A stretch of 64,000 bases of DNA from an uncultured Paludibaculum sp. (lineage in GTDB: Bacteria; Acidobacteriota; Terriglobia; Bryobacterales; Bryobacteraceae): contig NZ_OY762267.1 of the NCBI RefSeq assembly GCF_963665245.1, forward strand, positions 186,001 through 250,000. Direction: 5' to 3'. Of this stretch, positions 1 through 12,095 are shown piece by piece. The translations under genes and the position numbers were made by a program. The notes under the pieces were generated by a model. The model saw nothing but the letters and a program-made list of their open reading frames with translations, was not told the origin of the DNA and did no database searches. The stretch's first letter is position 1. The number at the start of each line of letters is the position of its first letter.

Positions 1-2928
1 ATCGGCGGCCTCTCGGACGGCGTAGCCGGCCTCTTCCAACACGCGGCGGATGTAGAGCCGCACAGCATCTTCGTCATCCGCGATGAGCACGCGTCGGACG
101 CCCTTGCCCAGTTCGGCCCGGATGACCGATGCCAATTGCTCAGGAGTGAAGGGCTTGCGGATATAGTGTCCGCCTGTTTCGTTCAACGGTGCCAGAGCAT
201 CTTCCGGATCGCTGTAGCCCGACATGAAAACGACCTTCAGCGCCGGGATGGCCGCCTGCAGTTCGCGAGCCAGTGTGCCGCCATCGGCGCCAGGCATCAT
301 CAGATCGGTCAAAAGCAGGTCGACTTTCCAGCCAAGGCGTCTGGCCGTCTCCAGAGCATCGGTCGCATGGCTGGCGATCGCGACCTGATAGCCGAGGCCG
401 CGCAGCACCTCGGAAGCAAATGCCAGGACCTCTTCCTGATCTTCGGCCACGAGGATGGAGGCCGCGCCACTGGGCGCCGACGCCATCTCGCTGGTCTCCG
501 GGACAGGCGTCCCCTGTTGGTCGGTGATCACGCAGGGCAGATAGATCTCGAAGGAGGATCCGCGCCCCACTTCGCTGGTCACCCGGATGTCCCCGCCGCT
601 TTGCCCGACGATGCCATAGGCAGTGGATAGCCCGAGTCCTGTTCCTTCGCCGACGCCTTTGGTAGTGAAGAAGGGCTCGAAAAGGTGAGCCAACACGTCC
701 TCGCTCATGCCCCTGCCCGAATCGGAGACGCAGACGACCACATATTCGCCCGGTCTCAGCTTGCTCGCTGCCCCCGCCTCGTGCGTATCAACGGTTTCGT
801 TGCGGGTGGACACCGTCAGCCGGCCCCCGGCGGACATCGCGTCGCGGGCGTTCACGGCGAGGTTCAGCAGGACCTGCTCCAACTGGCCGGGATCAGCCAC
901 AGTGACATCCTGGGCGGCCTGCAGGTGCAGCACCAACTGGATCGGGCTGCCGACGACCTCAGCCAGTACTGACTCCAGCCCCTGCAGCAGAGAATGGACC
1001 GCCACAGGGCGAGGTTGCATCAACTGCCGACGGCCGAAGGCCAGCAACTGCCGGGTGCGCTCGGCCGCACGGTCGCTCGCTTTCACCACCTCGTTGAGGT
1101 AGCGCGAAAGATTGGTGTCGCCGGGCGGAACCTGGGCCAGGGAGAGGCGGGTGTAGCCGCTGATGACCGTGAGCAGGTTATTGAAGTCGTGCGCCACGCC
1201 TCCGGCCAGGCGGCCCACCGCCTCCATCTTCTGAGCGTGCCGGACCTGCTCCTCCATCGCCATCCAATCGGTGAGGTCCCGGCCGATTGCCGCTATTCCG
1301 CTGGGCCTTCCATGCGCGTCGAGGAGGACGGTGTTGTCCCACTCCAGCAGGCGCCGCTGACCGCCCCGCCCCAATATCTCGTTGCGGCCGGTACGCACCA
1401 CGTCGGTGCGGAGAAGGAAGGACTGCAGGCGGGCCGAGACCCTTTCGCGGTCGGTAGCGGGGATGAACTCCTGGCACCAATCCACACCCATGAGGCCGGC
1501 CCGGTCACGGCCCAAGAGGCGAGCGAGGTATTCATTGCAGAACTGAATGCGGCCATCGCGGTCAAGAATGACTGCGGCCAAGTTTACGGATTCCATCATC
1601 TCGCGGAAGCGGCGCTCCGACTCCCGCAGGGCGCTGGCGGCTTCCAGACGCTGCGTCAGATCCTGGGCCAACACCGCGAGTTGCCCGGGCGCCGGCTGGA
1701 ACGCGCTCAACTCCAGCGTGGCCTGGTAGCGCGTCGAGTAGTGGAGGGTCTGGCGGTCCTCGCCTGTGGCCAATACCGTCTGGAGGGCCGCGTAGGTGGA
1801 CCGGTCAAAATGGGGTAGAACGTCCAGCAGGGTCCTGCCAAGCACTTCACCCACCGGCATCCGCAACATCGACTCCATCACGGGATTGCATTCGAGCCAG
1901 CGGAGTCTCGGGAATCCGCCATCTTCCGCAGGTAGCGTATCGAAGAGCCCGAAGCCGACGGGCATCTTCTCGAAGAGCTGGCGGTACTGGCGCTGAGTCG
2001 CCTGGCGCTGGCGTTCCGCCCGCAGGCGGTCGAGTTCCACCGACGCACGGACCGCGAAGTGCTCGAATAGAGCGGCCGAATATCCATCGGGCGGCAGCGG
2101 CTGCGTACCTAGAACGGAAAGCAGGCCCATGGTCTCGCCGGAAGCCGAGCGCAACGGCACACCGAGGTAGCACTCCACCGACATCTCGACCAACGCATGG
2201 TCGCTGGGAAAGAGCCGCTGCACGCCGCTCGGGAAGACGCACATGCCTTTCCTGATCACTTCCTGGCACGGCGTCCCCGCCAAGTCGTACTCCACATCGG
2301 ATGTGATGACTCCGTCGATGGCATACGCGATCGATCGGACCCGGTCGGTGGCGCCGGGCAGCAGTTCGCTTACCAGGCAATAGCGCATGCGCAGTGCCGC
2401 TGCGAGTTGGACCGCCAGCCGTTCAAAATACTGCTTCCCGGTAAGGGAAGAGACGGTGTCGATCACCGCGCGCAGCAGTTCCTCGGCCTGCCCCGTCCTG
2501 CCGAGCGCGCTGAGCCACCCGCAGACGCTGGCCGCCCGGCCTTCACCGTCCACGGAGACGATGCAGCAGCGGCACGCCACCCAGACATATTCGCCGGCAG
2601 GACCGCGCAGCCGGAACTCCTGATGGAGCTCGACGAGCCCCGCCCCGGCGGCGCGATCCAAGGTATGGAGGAGCCGCTCCAAGTCGCCCGGCCTGACCAG
2701 TTCCAGCCTCTCGACGTCCGCCAGCCGCAGGCGCCAGCCATCCGCCTCGGCCTCGGCGCAGGCGACGGCCCGCGGATCGAGTTGCTCCGCGACTTTTGAG
2801 CTGAAGAAGATCGTACCGGCGGAGCGATCCAGGTCCCAATAGCCTTCGCTGGCGACACTCAACAGATGGCGGGCCCGGGTGACGGCGTGAGATGTGGCGG
2901 GAACGGGAACGGCCGGGTCGATTGGCAT
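1..2928 (-). CDS. Hybrid sensor histidine kinase / response regulator (3' end cut by window)
   Basis: A frame open from an ATG at 2928 to the window edge encodes at least 976 residues. Order of domains: PAS-like (about 20-145), GAF (about 150-310), two more PAS domains (about 320-440 and 445-560), a HisKA dimerisation domain with the phospho-accepting His in GGVAHDFNNLL (about residue 578), an HATPase domain with NARDAM (N box), DSGRGM and GTGLGLS, then a receiver domain whose phospho-acceptor is the Asp in LLLTDLMMPG (about 872). A second receiver begins with VLIADDEDAVRLY and is truncated. No membrane segment or signal peptide is visible, so it is probably a cytoplasmic sensor of small molecules or redox state through its PAS/GAF domains. 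The signal and target are unknown. The kinase family is certain; the full length is not visible. Confidence 0.93.
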   Translation of the reverse strand, partial: MPIDPAVPVPATSHAVTRARHLLSVASEGYWDLDRSAGTIFFSSKVAEQLDPRAVACAEAEADGWRLRLADVERLELVRPGDLERLLHTLDRAAGAGLVELHQEFRLRGPAGEYVWVACRCCIVSVDGEGRAASVCGWLSALGRTGQAEELLRAVIDTVSSLTGKQYFERLAVQLAAALRMRYCLVSELLPGATDRVRSIAYAIDGVITSDVEYDLAGTPCQEVIRKGMCVFPSGVQRLFPSDHALVEMSVECYLGVPLRSASGETMGLLSVLGTQPLPPDGYSAALFEHFAVRASVELDRLRAERQRQATQRQYRQLFEKMPVGFGLFDTLPAEDGGFPRLRWLECNPVMESMLRMPVGEVLGRTLLDVLPHFDRSTYAALQTVLATGEDRQTLHYSTRYQATLELSAFQPAPGQLAVLAQDLTQRLEAASALRESERRFREMMESVNLAAVILDRDGRIQFCNEYLARLLGRDRAGLMGVDWCQEFIPATDRERVSARLQSFLLRTDVVRTGRNEILGRGGQRRLLEWDNTVLLDAHGRPSGIAAIGRDLTDWMAMEEQVRHAQKMEAVGRLAGGVAHDFNNLLTVISGYTRLSLAQVPPGDTNLSRYLNEVVKASDRAAERTRQLLAFGRRQLMQPRPVAVHSLLQGLESVLAEVVGSPIQLVLHLQAAQDVTVADPGQLEQVLLNLAVNARDAMSAGGRLTVSTRNETVDTHEAGAASKLRPGEYVVVCVSDSGRGMSEDVLAHLFEPFFTTKGVGEGTGLGLSTAYGIVGQSGGDIRVTSEVGRGSSFEIYLPCVITDQQGTPVPETSEMASAPSGAASILVAEDQEEVLAFASEVLRGLGYQVAIASHATDALETARRLGWKVDLLLTDLMMPGADGGTLARELQAAIPALKVVFMSGYSDPEDALAPLNETGGHYIRKPFTPEQLASVIRAELGKGVRRVLIADDEDAVRLYIRRVLEEAGYAVREAAD

Positions 2929-3029
2929 GGGGCTACTACTGAGTGTCAGGATCCGGACTCGTGTCTCGATCTACATTAGTCCAACAGGGATTCGCAATGC
3001 AACGGCGTCGAACGGCCCTCATTCGCGCC

Positions 3030-3635
3030 TTATGGCGCGGGCCGGAACAGGTAGACCGCGATCTCGGCGAACAGGTTGGGGGCCATGCTGCCTGCCCAAT
3101 GCCCGGCGGCAAAGTAGCGGCGTTCCACATGCCACCCTTGTTTCCGGATCAGGTCCTCAAAGTCGATGACTGTAAGGAAATGGACATTGGGCGAGTCGTA
3201 CCAATCGAACGGGAAAAGATGTGTCTTGGGTGCGCGTCCGCTGAACAGATGGCTGAGGCGGACACGCCAGTGGCCAAAATTCGGGAAGGCGACGATGGCA
3301 TGCTTGCCGATGCGTAGCATCTCTTTGAGGACGAATAAAGGCTGCAAGGTCTCCTGCAGCGTCTGGCTGAGAATGACGAAGTCGAACGCCTTGTCAGGAT
3401 AGTCCTTCAGACTCTCCTCAAGGTTGCCCTGGTAGACGGTGACGCCGCGCGCAATGGCGCGCTGCACCAGTTCACGCTTCAGCTCAACACCGCGCGCCTC
3501 CACCTGTTTGTGGACCTTGAGCCATTCCAGGAGGGCGCCGTCGCCACAACCCAGGTCGAGGACCTTGGCGCCGTTGGGAATCAATTCACTGATCAACCGA
3601 TAGTCGGTGCGGCCCAGTACTTCCGTGACCTTCAA
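3030..3635 (-). CDS. metW: MetW, methionine biosynthesis methyltransferase-fold protein
   Basis: About 201 residues with a class I SAM-binding fold: motif I is [12 protein letters not shown], and the family features LSQTLQ and [11 protein letters not shown] are present. MetW is encoded next to MetX in many bacteria and is thought to partner with or activate homoserine acetylation. The most likely start is a TTG at 3635 whose bases overlap the metX stop (TTGA), which implies translational coupling. A longer open frame reaching 3758 lies inside metX and its extra residues look like shadow translation. The start codon is inferred from overlap and family length; the family call is secure. Confidence 0.93.
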   Translation of the reverse strand: MKVTEVLGRTDYRLISELIPNGAKVLDLGCGDGALLEWLKVHKQVEARGVELKRELVQRAIARGVTVYQGNLEESLKDYPDKAFDFVILSQTLQETLQPLFVLKEMLRIGKHAIVAFPNFGHWRVRLSHLFSGRAPKTHLFPFDWYDSPNVHFLTVIDFEDLIRKQGWHVERRYFAAGHWAGSMAPNLFAEIAVYLFRPAP

Positions 3636-4753
3636 CGCACGACCTCCGCCGGCCGGAACTCTCTGACGCACCGGGCCAGGAAGCCGCGGACAATCTCGGT
3701 CTGTTCGCCAATGTCGACCAGAAACGCGTCGTGGCCGTAGTTGGACGACAGCTCGCAATAAGTGACGTCGTGGTTGCGCCCGCGTAGCGCGTTCACCATC
3801 TCCTGCGACTGATAGGAAGGATACAGCCAGTCGGACGTGAAACTGATAACCAGGAATCGCGACCGGGCCCGCTCCAGCGACGCCGCCAGCGACGGGAATC
3901 CGGCAGCGAGGTCGAAGTAGTCCATGGCCTTGGTGATGTACAGGTAGGAGTTGGCGTCGAACCGGCCCACGAACTGGCTGCCGCGGTAGCGCAGGTAGCT
4001 TTCCACTTCAAAATCGACTTCGAAGTCGTAGCCGAAGCTCTGCTTGTCGCGCAGCCGGCGCCCGAACTTCTCGCGCATCGACTCATCGGACATGTAGGTG
4101 ATGTGGCCCACCATGCGCGCCACCGAGAGTCCGCGCGCGGGCGGCGTCTTGTCGTAGTAGTCGCCGGCGTGGAAGTCCGGATCGGCCATGATCGCCTGGC
4201 GGCCGGTTTCATTGAATGCGATCTGTTGCGCGCTGTGGCGGGCCGTGGTGGCGATGGGCAAGCACGCCTCCACTGCGTCCGGATAGGCGACGGCCCACTC
4301 CAACACCTGCATGCCGCCCATCGAGCCGCCGGCCACGGCCAATAGTTTCGGAATGCCGAGTTGGTCGAGGAGCGCCTTCTGCAACCGCACCATATCGCTG
4401 ATGGTGATACCGGGGAACTTCAGGCCGTAGGGCTGGCCGGTGGCAGGATTGATGGAACTCGGACCCGTCGTGCCCCGGCAGCCGCCCAAGACGTTCGAGC
4501 AGATGACGAAGTAGCGGTCGGTGTCAAACGCCTTGCCAGGCCCGATCATGTTGGCCCACCAGCCCGGCTTGCCTTCGTGGTCGATGCCCGCCGCATGCGC
4601 GTCGCCCGTGAAAGCGTGCTCGATCAGAATGGCATTGGTGCGGCCGGTATTCAACGTGCCATAGGTCTGATAGGCGACGGTGACATCGTTCAGGGTTTCA
4701 CCCACATCCAGCACCAGCGAAGGGATGCGGGTGAAAAGAGTTTCCACAATCAT
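3632..4753 (-). CDS. metX: Homoserine O-acetyltransferase
   Basis: A 373-residue alpha/beta hydrolase that activates homoserine with an acyl group for methionine synthesis by direct sulfhydrylation or transsulfuration. The nucleophile is the Ser in [15 protein letters not shown], the family block [14 protein letters not shown] is intact, and the catalytic His lies in [10 protein letters not shown] near the C-terminus. Length is normal. It overlaps metW by four bases and lies 57 bases downstream of nikR on the same strand. No room for a long SAM riboswitch exists in that gap. Whether acetyl-CoA or succinyl-CoA is preferred cannot be decided by reading alone, but linkage to metW fits acetyl-CoA. 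Confidence 0.96.
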   Translation of the reverse strand: MIVETLFTRIPSLVLDVGETLNDVTVAYQTYGTLNTGRTNAILIEHAFTGDAHAAGIDHEGKPGWWANMIGPGKAFDTDRYFVICSNVLGGCRGTTGPSSINPATGQPYGLKFPGITISDMVRLQKALLDQLGIPKLLAVAGGSMGGMQVLEWAVAYPDAVEACLPIATTARHSAQQIAFNETGRQAIMADPDFHAGDYYDKTPPARGLSVARMVGHITYMSDESMREKFGRRLRDKQSFGYDFEVDFEVESYLRYRGSQFVGRFDANSYLYITKAMDYFDLAAGFPSLAASLERARSRFLVISFTSDWLYPSYQSQEMVNALRGRNHDVTYCELSSNYGHDAFLVDIGEQTEIVRGFLARCVREFRPAEVVR

Positions 4754-4797
4754 TGGGGGATCAGCGGCGCACTTAGCTCCGTGGTCCTTATTGTAGC

Positions 4798-4813
4798 GTG
4801 AGCCGCCGGCTCA
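4798..4813 (-). terminator. Short hairpin at the nikR stop codon
   Basis: On the minus strand the nikR TGA starts a six-base stem, TGAGCC, that pairs with GGCTCA across a GGC loop. No T-run follows, so it is a weak candidate attenuator between nikR and metX rather than a convincing intrinsic terminator. Confidence 0.25.
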
Positions 4814-5218
4814 ACCCGCGGCGCTCAGCGTCAGCCGGCCGTGCTGCACGCCTTTGGTGCTGATCAACCGGTCCGCAATGCGTTGGACGCTACCGCATTG
4901 TCCGCGCAGGACCAGCACCTCCAGGCAGTGGTCGTGATCGAGATGCACGTGCAGGGTCGAAACGATCTCCTCGTGGTGGTCGTGCTGAATCTCGGTGAGC
5001 TTGTCGCTGAGCATCCGCACGTGGTGGTCATACACCAGGGTAAGCGCCCCCACCACGAGGCTATCCGGCGACATGGTGGTCTCCTGGATCAGCGCGTCGC
5101 GGATGAGATCGCGAAATGCCTCGCTGCGGTTGGTGTAGCCGCGTTTGTCGTTCAAAGCGTCGAAGCGCTTGAGTAAGTCCTCATCGATTGCCACCCCGAT
5201 GCGTGCCAGTTCGCCCAT
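4811..5218 (-). CDS. nikR: Nickel-responsive transcriptional regulator NikR
   Basis: 135 residues: a ribbon-helix-helix DNA-binding domain (about 1-50, with [17 protein letters not shown] and [17 protein letters not shown]) and an ACT-like nickel-binding domain. The square-planar nickel ligands are visible: a His in the HHEE stretch, the pair in [11 protein letters not shown] spaced H-x-H, and the Cys six residues after the second His. The start ATG at 5218 gives the normal family length; a longer open frame upstream to 5326 reads through non-coding sequence. NikR usually represses nickel uptake genes. None is adjacent here, and no palindromic NikR site was recognised upstream. A nickel link in the window is larE at about 16 kb. 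Confidence 0.94.
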   Translation of the reverse strand: MGELARIGVAIDEDLLKRFDALNDKRGYTNRSEAFRDLIRDALIQETTMSPDSLVVGALTLVYDHHVRMLSDKLTEIQHDHHEEIVSTLHVHLDHDHCLEVLVLRGQCGSVQRIADRLISTKGVQHGRLTLSAAG

Positions 5219-5463
5219 ACACCTATCATCGGGCACCCGGGGCTGGGCCTCAAGGGGCCGCCTGTTTCTCGGTCGATAACCTGTCTGTAGCTCGTTGGAG
5301 GGAAAAAGGAATCCTCTCGCCCGCATCGCGCGGCACTGCGCGCCGTTTCGGGGCGTTCCCTCGAAATTTGGTGTTCTTGTCAGTCTATCATTTCACCTGG
5401 AGTGTTGAAGAATGGCCTCCGGAAATGGAAAAATGGATGTTGTCCCCCATCACAGGAGAGAGC

Positions 5464-6597
5464 TTGCCCACCACAGCCATCCTTGCCCTGGAGGACGGTA
5501 CCGTCTACCAGGGCCGCGCGTATGGCGCACGAATCGTGCGCACCGGGGAGGTTGTTTTCAATACCTCCATCACCGGCTATCAGGAAGTCTTTACAGATCC
5601 GTCGTATACAGGGCAAATCGTCGTGCTCACCAACCCTCAGGTTGGCAACTACGGCACCAACGACGGCGACGACGAATCCGCGCATCCCTATATCGAAGGG
5701 CTTGTCGTGCGGGAATGGGCCGAGGCACCTTCCAACTGGCGTAGCCAGCGAACGGCCGACCAGTTCCTGGAACAGAACGGCGTGCCGGTGATCTCGGAGA
5801 TGGATACGCGCGCGCTGGTGCGCAAACTGCGTATCGGCGGTGTCCTGCGCGGCGCCCTATCGACGGCCGGTCACTCGCCGGAAGAGCTTGTGGAAATCGC
5901 CCGCAAAAGCCCGTCGATGGCAGGGCTGGAACTCGCCACTCGCGTCTCCACCAAGACCCAATATGAGTGGGATCAGCCGGTCATCCCTTGTTCGCCGTCC
6001 GAACTGGTGAAACAGGGTGAGCCGGGCCAGTTCCACGTCGTCGCCTACGACTTCGGCATCAAGCGGAACATCCTGCGCTGCCTCACCTCCATTGGGTCGC
6101 GCGTCACGGTGGTACCCGCAACAACTTCGGCCGAGGATGTTCTGGCGCTGAATCCCGACGGAATCTTCCTTTCCAATGGTCCGGGCGACCCCGAGCCGCT
6201 GGAACACCAGGCCGCGCAGATCCGCAAGATGATCGGTAAAAAGCCCATCTTCGGCATCTGCCTGGGCCACCAGATCATCGGGCTCGCGCTGGGCGGCAAG
6301 ACCTTCAAGCTGAAGTTCGGCCATCGCGGCATCAACCACCCGGTGCTCAACACGCGCACCAACAAGGTGGAGATCACGGTCCAGAACCACGGCTTCTGCG
6401 TGGATCCCGATTCCATCAACACCAGCGATGTCGATCTCTCGCACATCAATCTGAATGACCAGACGCTGGAAGGGTTGCGCCATCGCTCGCATCCGCTCTT
6501 CTGCGTGCAATACCATCCCGAGGCGGCACCCGGGCCGCACGATTCCCAATACCTGTTCGAGGACTTCGCCCAGATGATGAAGGAGCACAAGAAGTAG
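5464..6597 (+). CDS. carA: Carbamoyl-phosphate synthase small subunit (glutaminase)
   Basis: The glutamine-hydrolysing subunit that passes ammonia to CarB for carbamoyl phosphate, feeding arginine and pyrimidine synthesis. The N-terminal CPSase domain shows [13 protein letters not shown] and [10 protein letters not shown]. The class I glutaminase has the nucleophile Cys in [12 protein letters not shown] and the catalytic His/Glu in [13 protein letters not shown]. The chosen start is a TTG at 5464 because AGGAGAG at 5454-5460 is well placed and the protein then begins where the family usually does (377 residues). In-frame ATGs at 5425 and 5437 are alternatives. carB follows after two bases. 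Confidence 0.95.
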   Translation: MPTTAILALEDGTVYQGRAYGARIVRTGEVVFNTSITGYQEVFTDPSYTGQIVVLTNPQVGNYGTNDGDDESAHPYIEGLVVREWAEAPSNWRSQRTADQFLEQNGVPVISEMDTRALVRKLRIGGVLRGALSTAGHSPEELVEIARKSPSMAGLELATRVSTKTQYEWDQPVIPCSPSELVKQGEPGQFHVVAYDFGIKRNILRCLTSIGSRVTVVPATTSAEDVLALNPDGIFLSNGPGDPEPLEHQAAQIRKMIGKKPIFGICLGHQIIGLALGGKTFKLKFGHRGINHPVLNTRTNKVEITVQNHGFCVDPDSINTSDVDLSHINLNDQTLEGLRHRSHPLFCVQYHPEAAPGPHDSQYLFEDFAQMMKEHKK

Positions 6598-6599
6598 GA

Positions 6600-9500
6600 A
6601 TGCCGCGCAGAAACGACATTCATCGCATCCTGATCGTCGGCAGCGGCCCCATCGTCATCGGTCAGGCCTGCGAGTTCGACTACTCGGGTACGCAGGCCTG
6701 CAAAGCCCTGCGCGCCGACGGCTACGAGGTCGTCCTCATCAACTCGAACCCGGCGACGATCATGACGGATCCCGATCTCGCCGACCGCACCTACATCGAG
6801 CCGCTGACCGTCGAATACGCCGAGGAGATCATCCGCAAGGAAAGGCCCGATGCCCTGCTCTCCACGGTGGGTGGCCAAACAGGCCTCAACCTCGCCGTCG
6901 ATCTGGCCGAGCGCGGTGTCCTCGACAAGTACGGCGTCGAGTTGATCGGCGCCAAGATCGATTCCATCAAAAAGGCCGAGGACCGGCTCCTGTTCAAGGA
7001 CGCCATGCGCAAGATCGGCCTGGAGACTCCGCAGTCGCGCCTGCTGCGCAGCGTGGAGGACGGGCTCGACTTCGCCACCAAGATCGGCTACCCGATGATC
7101 CTCCGCCCCAGCTTCACGTTGGGCGGCACCGGTGGTGGCATTGCCTACAATCGCGAAGATCTGCTGAACATCCTGGAGCGCGGCCTCGATCTCTCCCCTG
7201 TTCACGAAGTGCTGGCCGAGGAGAGCGTGCTCGGCTGGAAAGAGTACGAACTCGAGGTGATGCGCGACCAGGCGGATAACGCGATCATCGTCTGCTCCAT
7301 CGAGAACTTCGATCCGATGGGTGTCCATACGGGCGATTCCATCACCATCGCGCCGGCCCAAACGCTGACAGACCGCGAATATCAGATGATGCGCGACGGC
7401 GCCCTGGCCTGCCTGCGCGAAATCGGCGTCGATACGGGCGGTTCCAATGTCCAGTTCGCCATCGACCCGAATACCGGCCGCATGGTGATCGTGGAGATGA
7501 ACCCGCGTGTGTCGCGCAGTTCGGCCCTGGCGTCGAAGGCAACCGGCTTCCCCATCGCCAAGATCGCCGCGAAGCTCGCCGTCGGCTACCGGCTCGACGA
7601 GATCAAGAACGATATCACCCGCAAGACACCCGCCTGTTTCGAACCCACCATCGACTATGTGGTGGTGAAGATCCCGCGCTGGCAGTTCGAGAAGTTCCCC
7701 GGCGCGGAAGCAGTGCTCACCACGCAGATGAAGTCGGTGGGCGAAGTAATGGCGATCGGCCGCACCTTCCGCCAGGCCCTGAACAAGGGCATTCGCGGGC
7801 TGGAGACCGGCAAGGCCGCCAACTCCACTGTCTACGACGACGATCTCATCGAGAACCGGCTGATCACACCAAACCCGGACCGCCTAGGTTACGTCCGCTA
7901 TGCGTTCGAAAAGGGTATGACCGTGGAGGAGATCTTCGAGATGACGAAGATCGATCCCTGGTTCCTGAAGCAGATCCGCGACGGCATCCTATACGAGCAG
8001 GAACTCGACGGCAAAGCCCTCGGCGACATCACCGCCCTGGAATTCCGCCGCGCCAAGCGTGATGGACTCTCCGACAACCGCCTGGCCCGGTTGACCTCAG
8101 CCGATCCGCTGGCCGTCCGCGCCCGCCGCAAGGAACTGGGCGTCAAGGCCGTGTTCAATCGCGTCGATACCTGCGCCGCCGAGTTCGAGAGCTTCACTCC
8201 GTACCTCTACTCAAGCTACGAGAGCGAGTGCGAAGCCGACCCGGTGGACCGCAAAAAGGTCATGATCCTGGGCAGCGGGCCCAACCGCATCGGCCAGGGC
8301 ATTGAATTCGACTACTGCTGCTGCCATGCCAGCTTCGCGCTGCAGGAGTTCGGTGTCGAGTCGATCATGGTGAACTGCAATCCCGAGACCGTCTCGACGG
8401 ACTATGACACCAGCGACCGTCTCTACTTCGAGCCTTTGACGCTCGAGGAAGTGTTGAATATCTGCGACACGGAGAAGCCCGACGGGGTCATCGTGCAGTT
8501 CGGCGGCCAGACGCCGCTGAATCTCGCGCTGCCTTTGAAGCGCGCCGGCGTGCCGATCATCGGGACCGATCCCGAGAACATCGACCTCGCGGAGGACCGC
8601 AAACTCTTCGGCAAGGTGCTGGACGACCTGGGCATCCCTGCCCCGCCCTACGGCACGGCCACCAGCATGGATGAAGCCTGCGCCGTGGCCCGGCGCATCG
8701 GCTACCCGGTGCTGGTGCGCCCCAGCTATGTGCTGGGCGGCCGCGCCATGGTCATCGCGTACGACGAAGAGACCGTGCGGCGCTACATGCGGGAGGCCAC
8801 GCTCTTCTCGCAAGACCGGCCCGTGCTGATCGACCGCTTCCTGGAAGATGCGGTGGAAGTCGACGTCGACGCGCTGTGCGACACCGAGGACGTGCTGATC
8901 GGCGGCATCATGGAGCACATCGAGGAAGCCGGCGTACACTCCGGCGACAGTTCCTGTGTGCTGCCTCCGCAGACGATCCCCGAGTCGGAACTGGCCACCA
9001 TCCGGGGCTACACCGAGAAGTTGGCCCGGGCCTTGAAGGTCATTGGCCTGATGAACGTCCAGTACGCCATCAAGGACGGCCAGGTCTTCGTCCTCGAAGT
9101 GAACCCGCGCGCGTCCCGCACGGCGCCGTATGTCAGCAAGGCCACGGGGGTCCGTCTACCCAAGATCGCGGTAGGCCTGATGCTCGGCAAGAAGCTGAAG
9201 GACCTCACCCATCTCACGGGCGGCCAGACCAGCGGTGTGCTGCCGGTGAAGCAGGTTTGTGTGAAGTCACCGGTCTTCCCCTTCGCCAAGTTCCCCGGCG
9301 TCGATCCGGCTCTTGGGCCGGAGATGCGCTCCACCGGCGAAGTGATGGGTGTTGGAGAGAACTTCGGCGAGGCTTTTGGCAAGGCTCAGCTCAGCGCCGG
9401 CGTCCCTCTACCCTCCAAGGGCTGCATCTTCTTCAGTGTGAACGACAGGAACAAACCCGAAGCTGTCTCGCTGGCCAAGCGCTTTGATGAGCTAGGTTTC

Positions 9501-9812
9501 GAACTCGCAGCTACACGGGCCACTGCCGCGGCCTTCAAGGCAGCCGGGCTCAAGGTCAAGACAGTCTTCAAGGTGAATGAGGGCCGCCCCAACGCGGTCG
9601 ACCTGATGAAGGCCGGCAGCCTCAGCCTGGTCATCTACACCACCACGGGCGCCCACTCGTTTGAAGACGAAAGGGCCATCCGGCGCACGGCGGTGACCTG
9701 GCGTGTCCCCTGCATCACCACGCTTTCCGGTGCGAAAGCGGCCGTCCAGGCGATCGAAAGCCGCCTGCGTGACCCGCTGCGGGTTTGGAGCCTGCAGGAG
9801 ATTCACGAGTAA
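6600..9812 (+). CDS. carB: Carbamoyl-phosphate synthase large subunit
   Basis: 1,070 residues, full length. Two homologous ATP-grasp halves phosphorylate bicarbonate and carbamate: the first opens with [19 protein letters not shown], the second (about residue 555) with [19 protein letters not shown]. Each half carries the metal and nucleotide motifs ([20 protein letters not shown] and [19 protein letters not shown]). The C-terminal MGS-like allosteric domain starts near residue 940 ([18 protein letters not shown]). It is two bases after carA, so the pair is a single operon. Confidence 0.98.
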   Translation: MPRRNDIHRILIVGSGPIVIGQACEFDYSGTQACKALRADGYEVVLINSNPATIMTDPDLADRTYIEPLTVEYAEEIIRKERPDALLSTVGGQTGLNLAVDLAERGVLDKYGVELIGAKIDSIKKAEDRLLFKDAMRKIGLETPQSRLLRSVEDGLDFATKIGYPMILRPSFTLGGTGGGIAYNREDLLNILERGLDLSPVHEVLAEESVLGWKEYELEVMRDQADNAIIVCSIENFDPMGVHTGDSITIAPAQTLTDREYQMMRDGALACLREIGVDTGGSNVQFAIDPNTGRMVIVEMNPRVSRSSALASKATGFPIAKIAAKLAVGYRLDEIKNDITRKTPACFEPTIDYVVVKIPRWQFEKFPGAEAVLTTQMKSVGEVMAIGRTFRQALNKGIRGLETGKAANSTVYDDDLIENRLITPNPDRLGYVRYAFEKGMTVEEIFEMTKIDPWFLKQIRDGILYEQELDGKALGDITALEFRRAKRDGLSDNRLARLTSADPLAVRARRKELGVKAVFNRVDTCAAEFESFTPYLYSSYESECEADPVDRKKVMILGSGPNRIGQGIEFDYCCCHASFALQEFGVESIMVNCNPETVSTDYDTSDRLYFEPLTLEEVLNICDTEKPDGVIVQFGGQTPLNLALPLKRAGVPIIGTDPENIDLAEDRKLFGKVLDDLGIPAPPYGTATSMDEACAVARRIGYPVLVRPSYVLGGRAMVIAYDEETVRRYMREATLFSQDRPVLIDRFLEDAVEVDVDALCDTEDVLIGGIMEHIEEAGVHSGDSSCVLPPQTIPESELATIRGYTEKLARALKVIGLMNVQYAIKDGQVFVLEVNPRASRTAPYVSKATGVRLPKIAVGLMLGKKLKDLTHLTGGQTSGVLPVKQVCVKSPVFPFAKFPGVDPALGPEMRSTGEVMGVGENFGEAFGKAQLSAGVPLPSKGCIFFSVNDRNKPEAVSLAKRFDELGFELAATRATAAAFKAAGLKVKTVFKVNEGRPNAVDLMKAGSLSLVIYTTTGAHSFEDERAIRRTAVTWRVPCITTLSGAKAAVQAIESRLRDPLRVWSLQEIHE

Positions 9813-9856
9813 GCCGTCAGCTCAGCTTCGGGGCTCCGCAGGTTGATGGCTGTCGG

Positions 9857-10732
9857 CTACTCTCTCCGGCGCCATGCCGCGCTGACGGCCAGCGCCAGCA
9901 GCGCCATGGAGAGGCCGGCCACGGTGTCTACAGCATAGTGATAGCGGCCGTAGACGGTGGCCACGGCGATGAGCGTCGCCAGGATCAGCAGATTCCGGCC
10001 CGGCCAAGGCTTTTCCGGCAGGAGTTTGATAACCGCGAACGCCGCGGAGAATGCGGCGGCCGAGTGCCCGCTCGGGAATACACTCGTATGGATGCCGTAG
10101 CCGCCGACGATCCACAGGTTTAGCTGTCGCAGTGCCGACATCATCGGCAGATCGGCCGTCGGAAATACGGATCGCGGCGGCTCACTCGGAAACAGCGGAT
10201 AGAGCGCGTAGGTCGTGAGTGTGCCGAACAGCAGGATGCTGTAGGCGTCGTCCAAGCGTTCCCGTCGCCTGTGATGGTAGAATACCGCCACGACATAGAC
10301 GGGGATGCCGTAGACCAACAGATATGATAGCTCCAGCAGATTGGGGAGAACCGGCCCCAGCGATTCGATGGCTCGCCCCAGCCCCCAATCCGCCAGTAGG
10401 ACGCGATCCCATCGGACCCAATAGAGCTCGAAAGCGCGCGACGTATGCGGCAGGGCCATCCAGCCCATCTCGCGAAAGGCGAGCAGGATCAGGGGCAGCG
10501 GGTAGAAGTCGCGCACGTGGTCCAGCAGGAGAAAACCACGCTGTTTGTTGGCCCACGCGAAGAGCACGAACCACATAATCAGCGCCAGATTCAGCGTCAC
10601 CACCAGCGTCCGGATGTCCGGAGCGATGGGCCGGAACAGAGCCACACCGATGACGTAGACGAAATAGGCGCTGAAGAACAGCTCCGAACGGCGAAATCTT
10701 AACAAGCCCACTCCAGCGAGGAGAAGGTGCAA
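9857..10732 (-). CDS. PAP2-superfamily integral membrane phosphatase/transferase
   Basis: About 291 residues with several membrane helices and the PAP2 signature near the C-terminus: [10 protein letters not shown], then [10 protein letters not shown] and [12 protein letters not shown], which supply the conserved His residues for phosphoryl transfer. The topology resembles the inositol-phosphoceramide-synthase-like/PAP2_3 group, acting on lipid phosphates at the membrane. The substrate is unknown. The open frame begins with TTG at 10732 and a GTG at 10711 is an alternative; neither has a good ribosome-binding site. It is divergent from the Gfo/Idh/MocA gene starting 14 bases away, so the promoters must overlap the coding ends. 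Confidence 0.85.
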   Translation of the reverse strand: MHLLLAGVGLLRFRRSELFFSAYFVYVIGVALFRPIAPDIRTLVVTLNLALIMWFVLFAWANKQRGFLLLDHVRDFYPLPLILLAFREMGWMALPHTSRAFELYWVRWDRVLLADWGLGRAIESLGPVLPNLLELSYLLVYGIPVYVVAVFYHHRRRERLDDAYSILLFGTLTTYALYPLFPSEPPRSVFPTADLPMMSALRQLNLWIVGGYGIHTSVFPSGHSAAAFSAAFAVIKLLPEKPWPGRNLLILATLIAVATVYGRYHYAVDTVAGLSMALLALAVSAAWRRRE

Positions 10733-10745
10733 CTAGAATAAGTGC

Positions 10746-12083
<1,338 letters not shown>

Positions 12084-12095
12084 GGAGTCACCACC

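Noticed and set aside
994..1818. Plus-strand frames in the first 3 kb
   Set aside because: They oppose the histidine kinase reading frame, which carries complete HisKA, HATPase and receiver motifs.
4754..4810. SAM-type riboswitch before metX
   Set aside because: The gap is 57 bases and contains only a short hairpin; no conserved SAM riboswitch core was seen.
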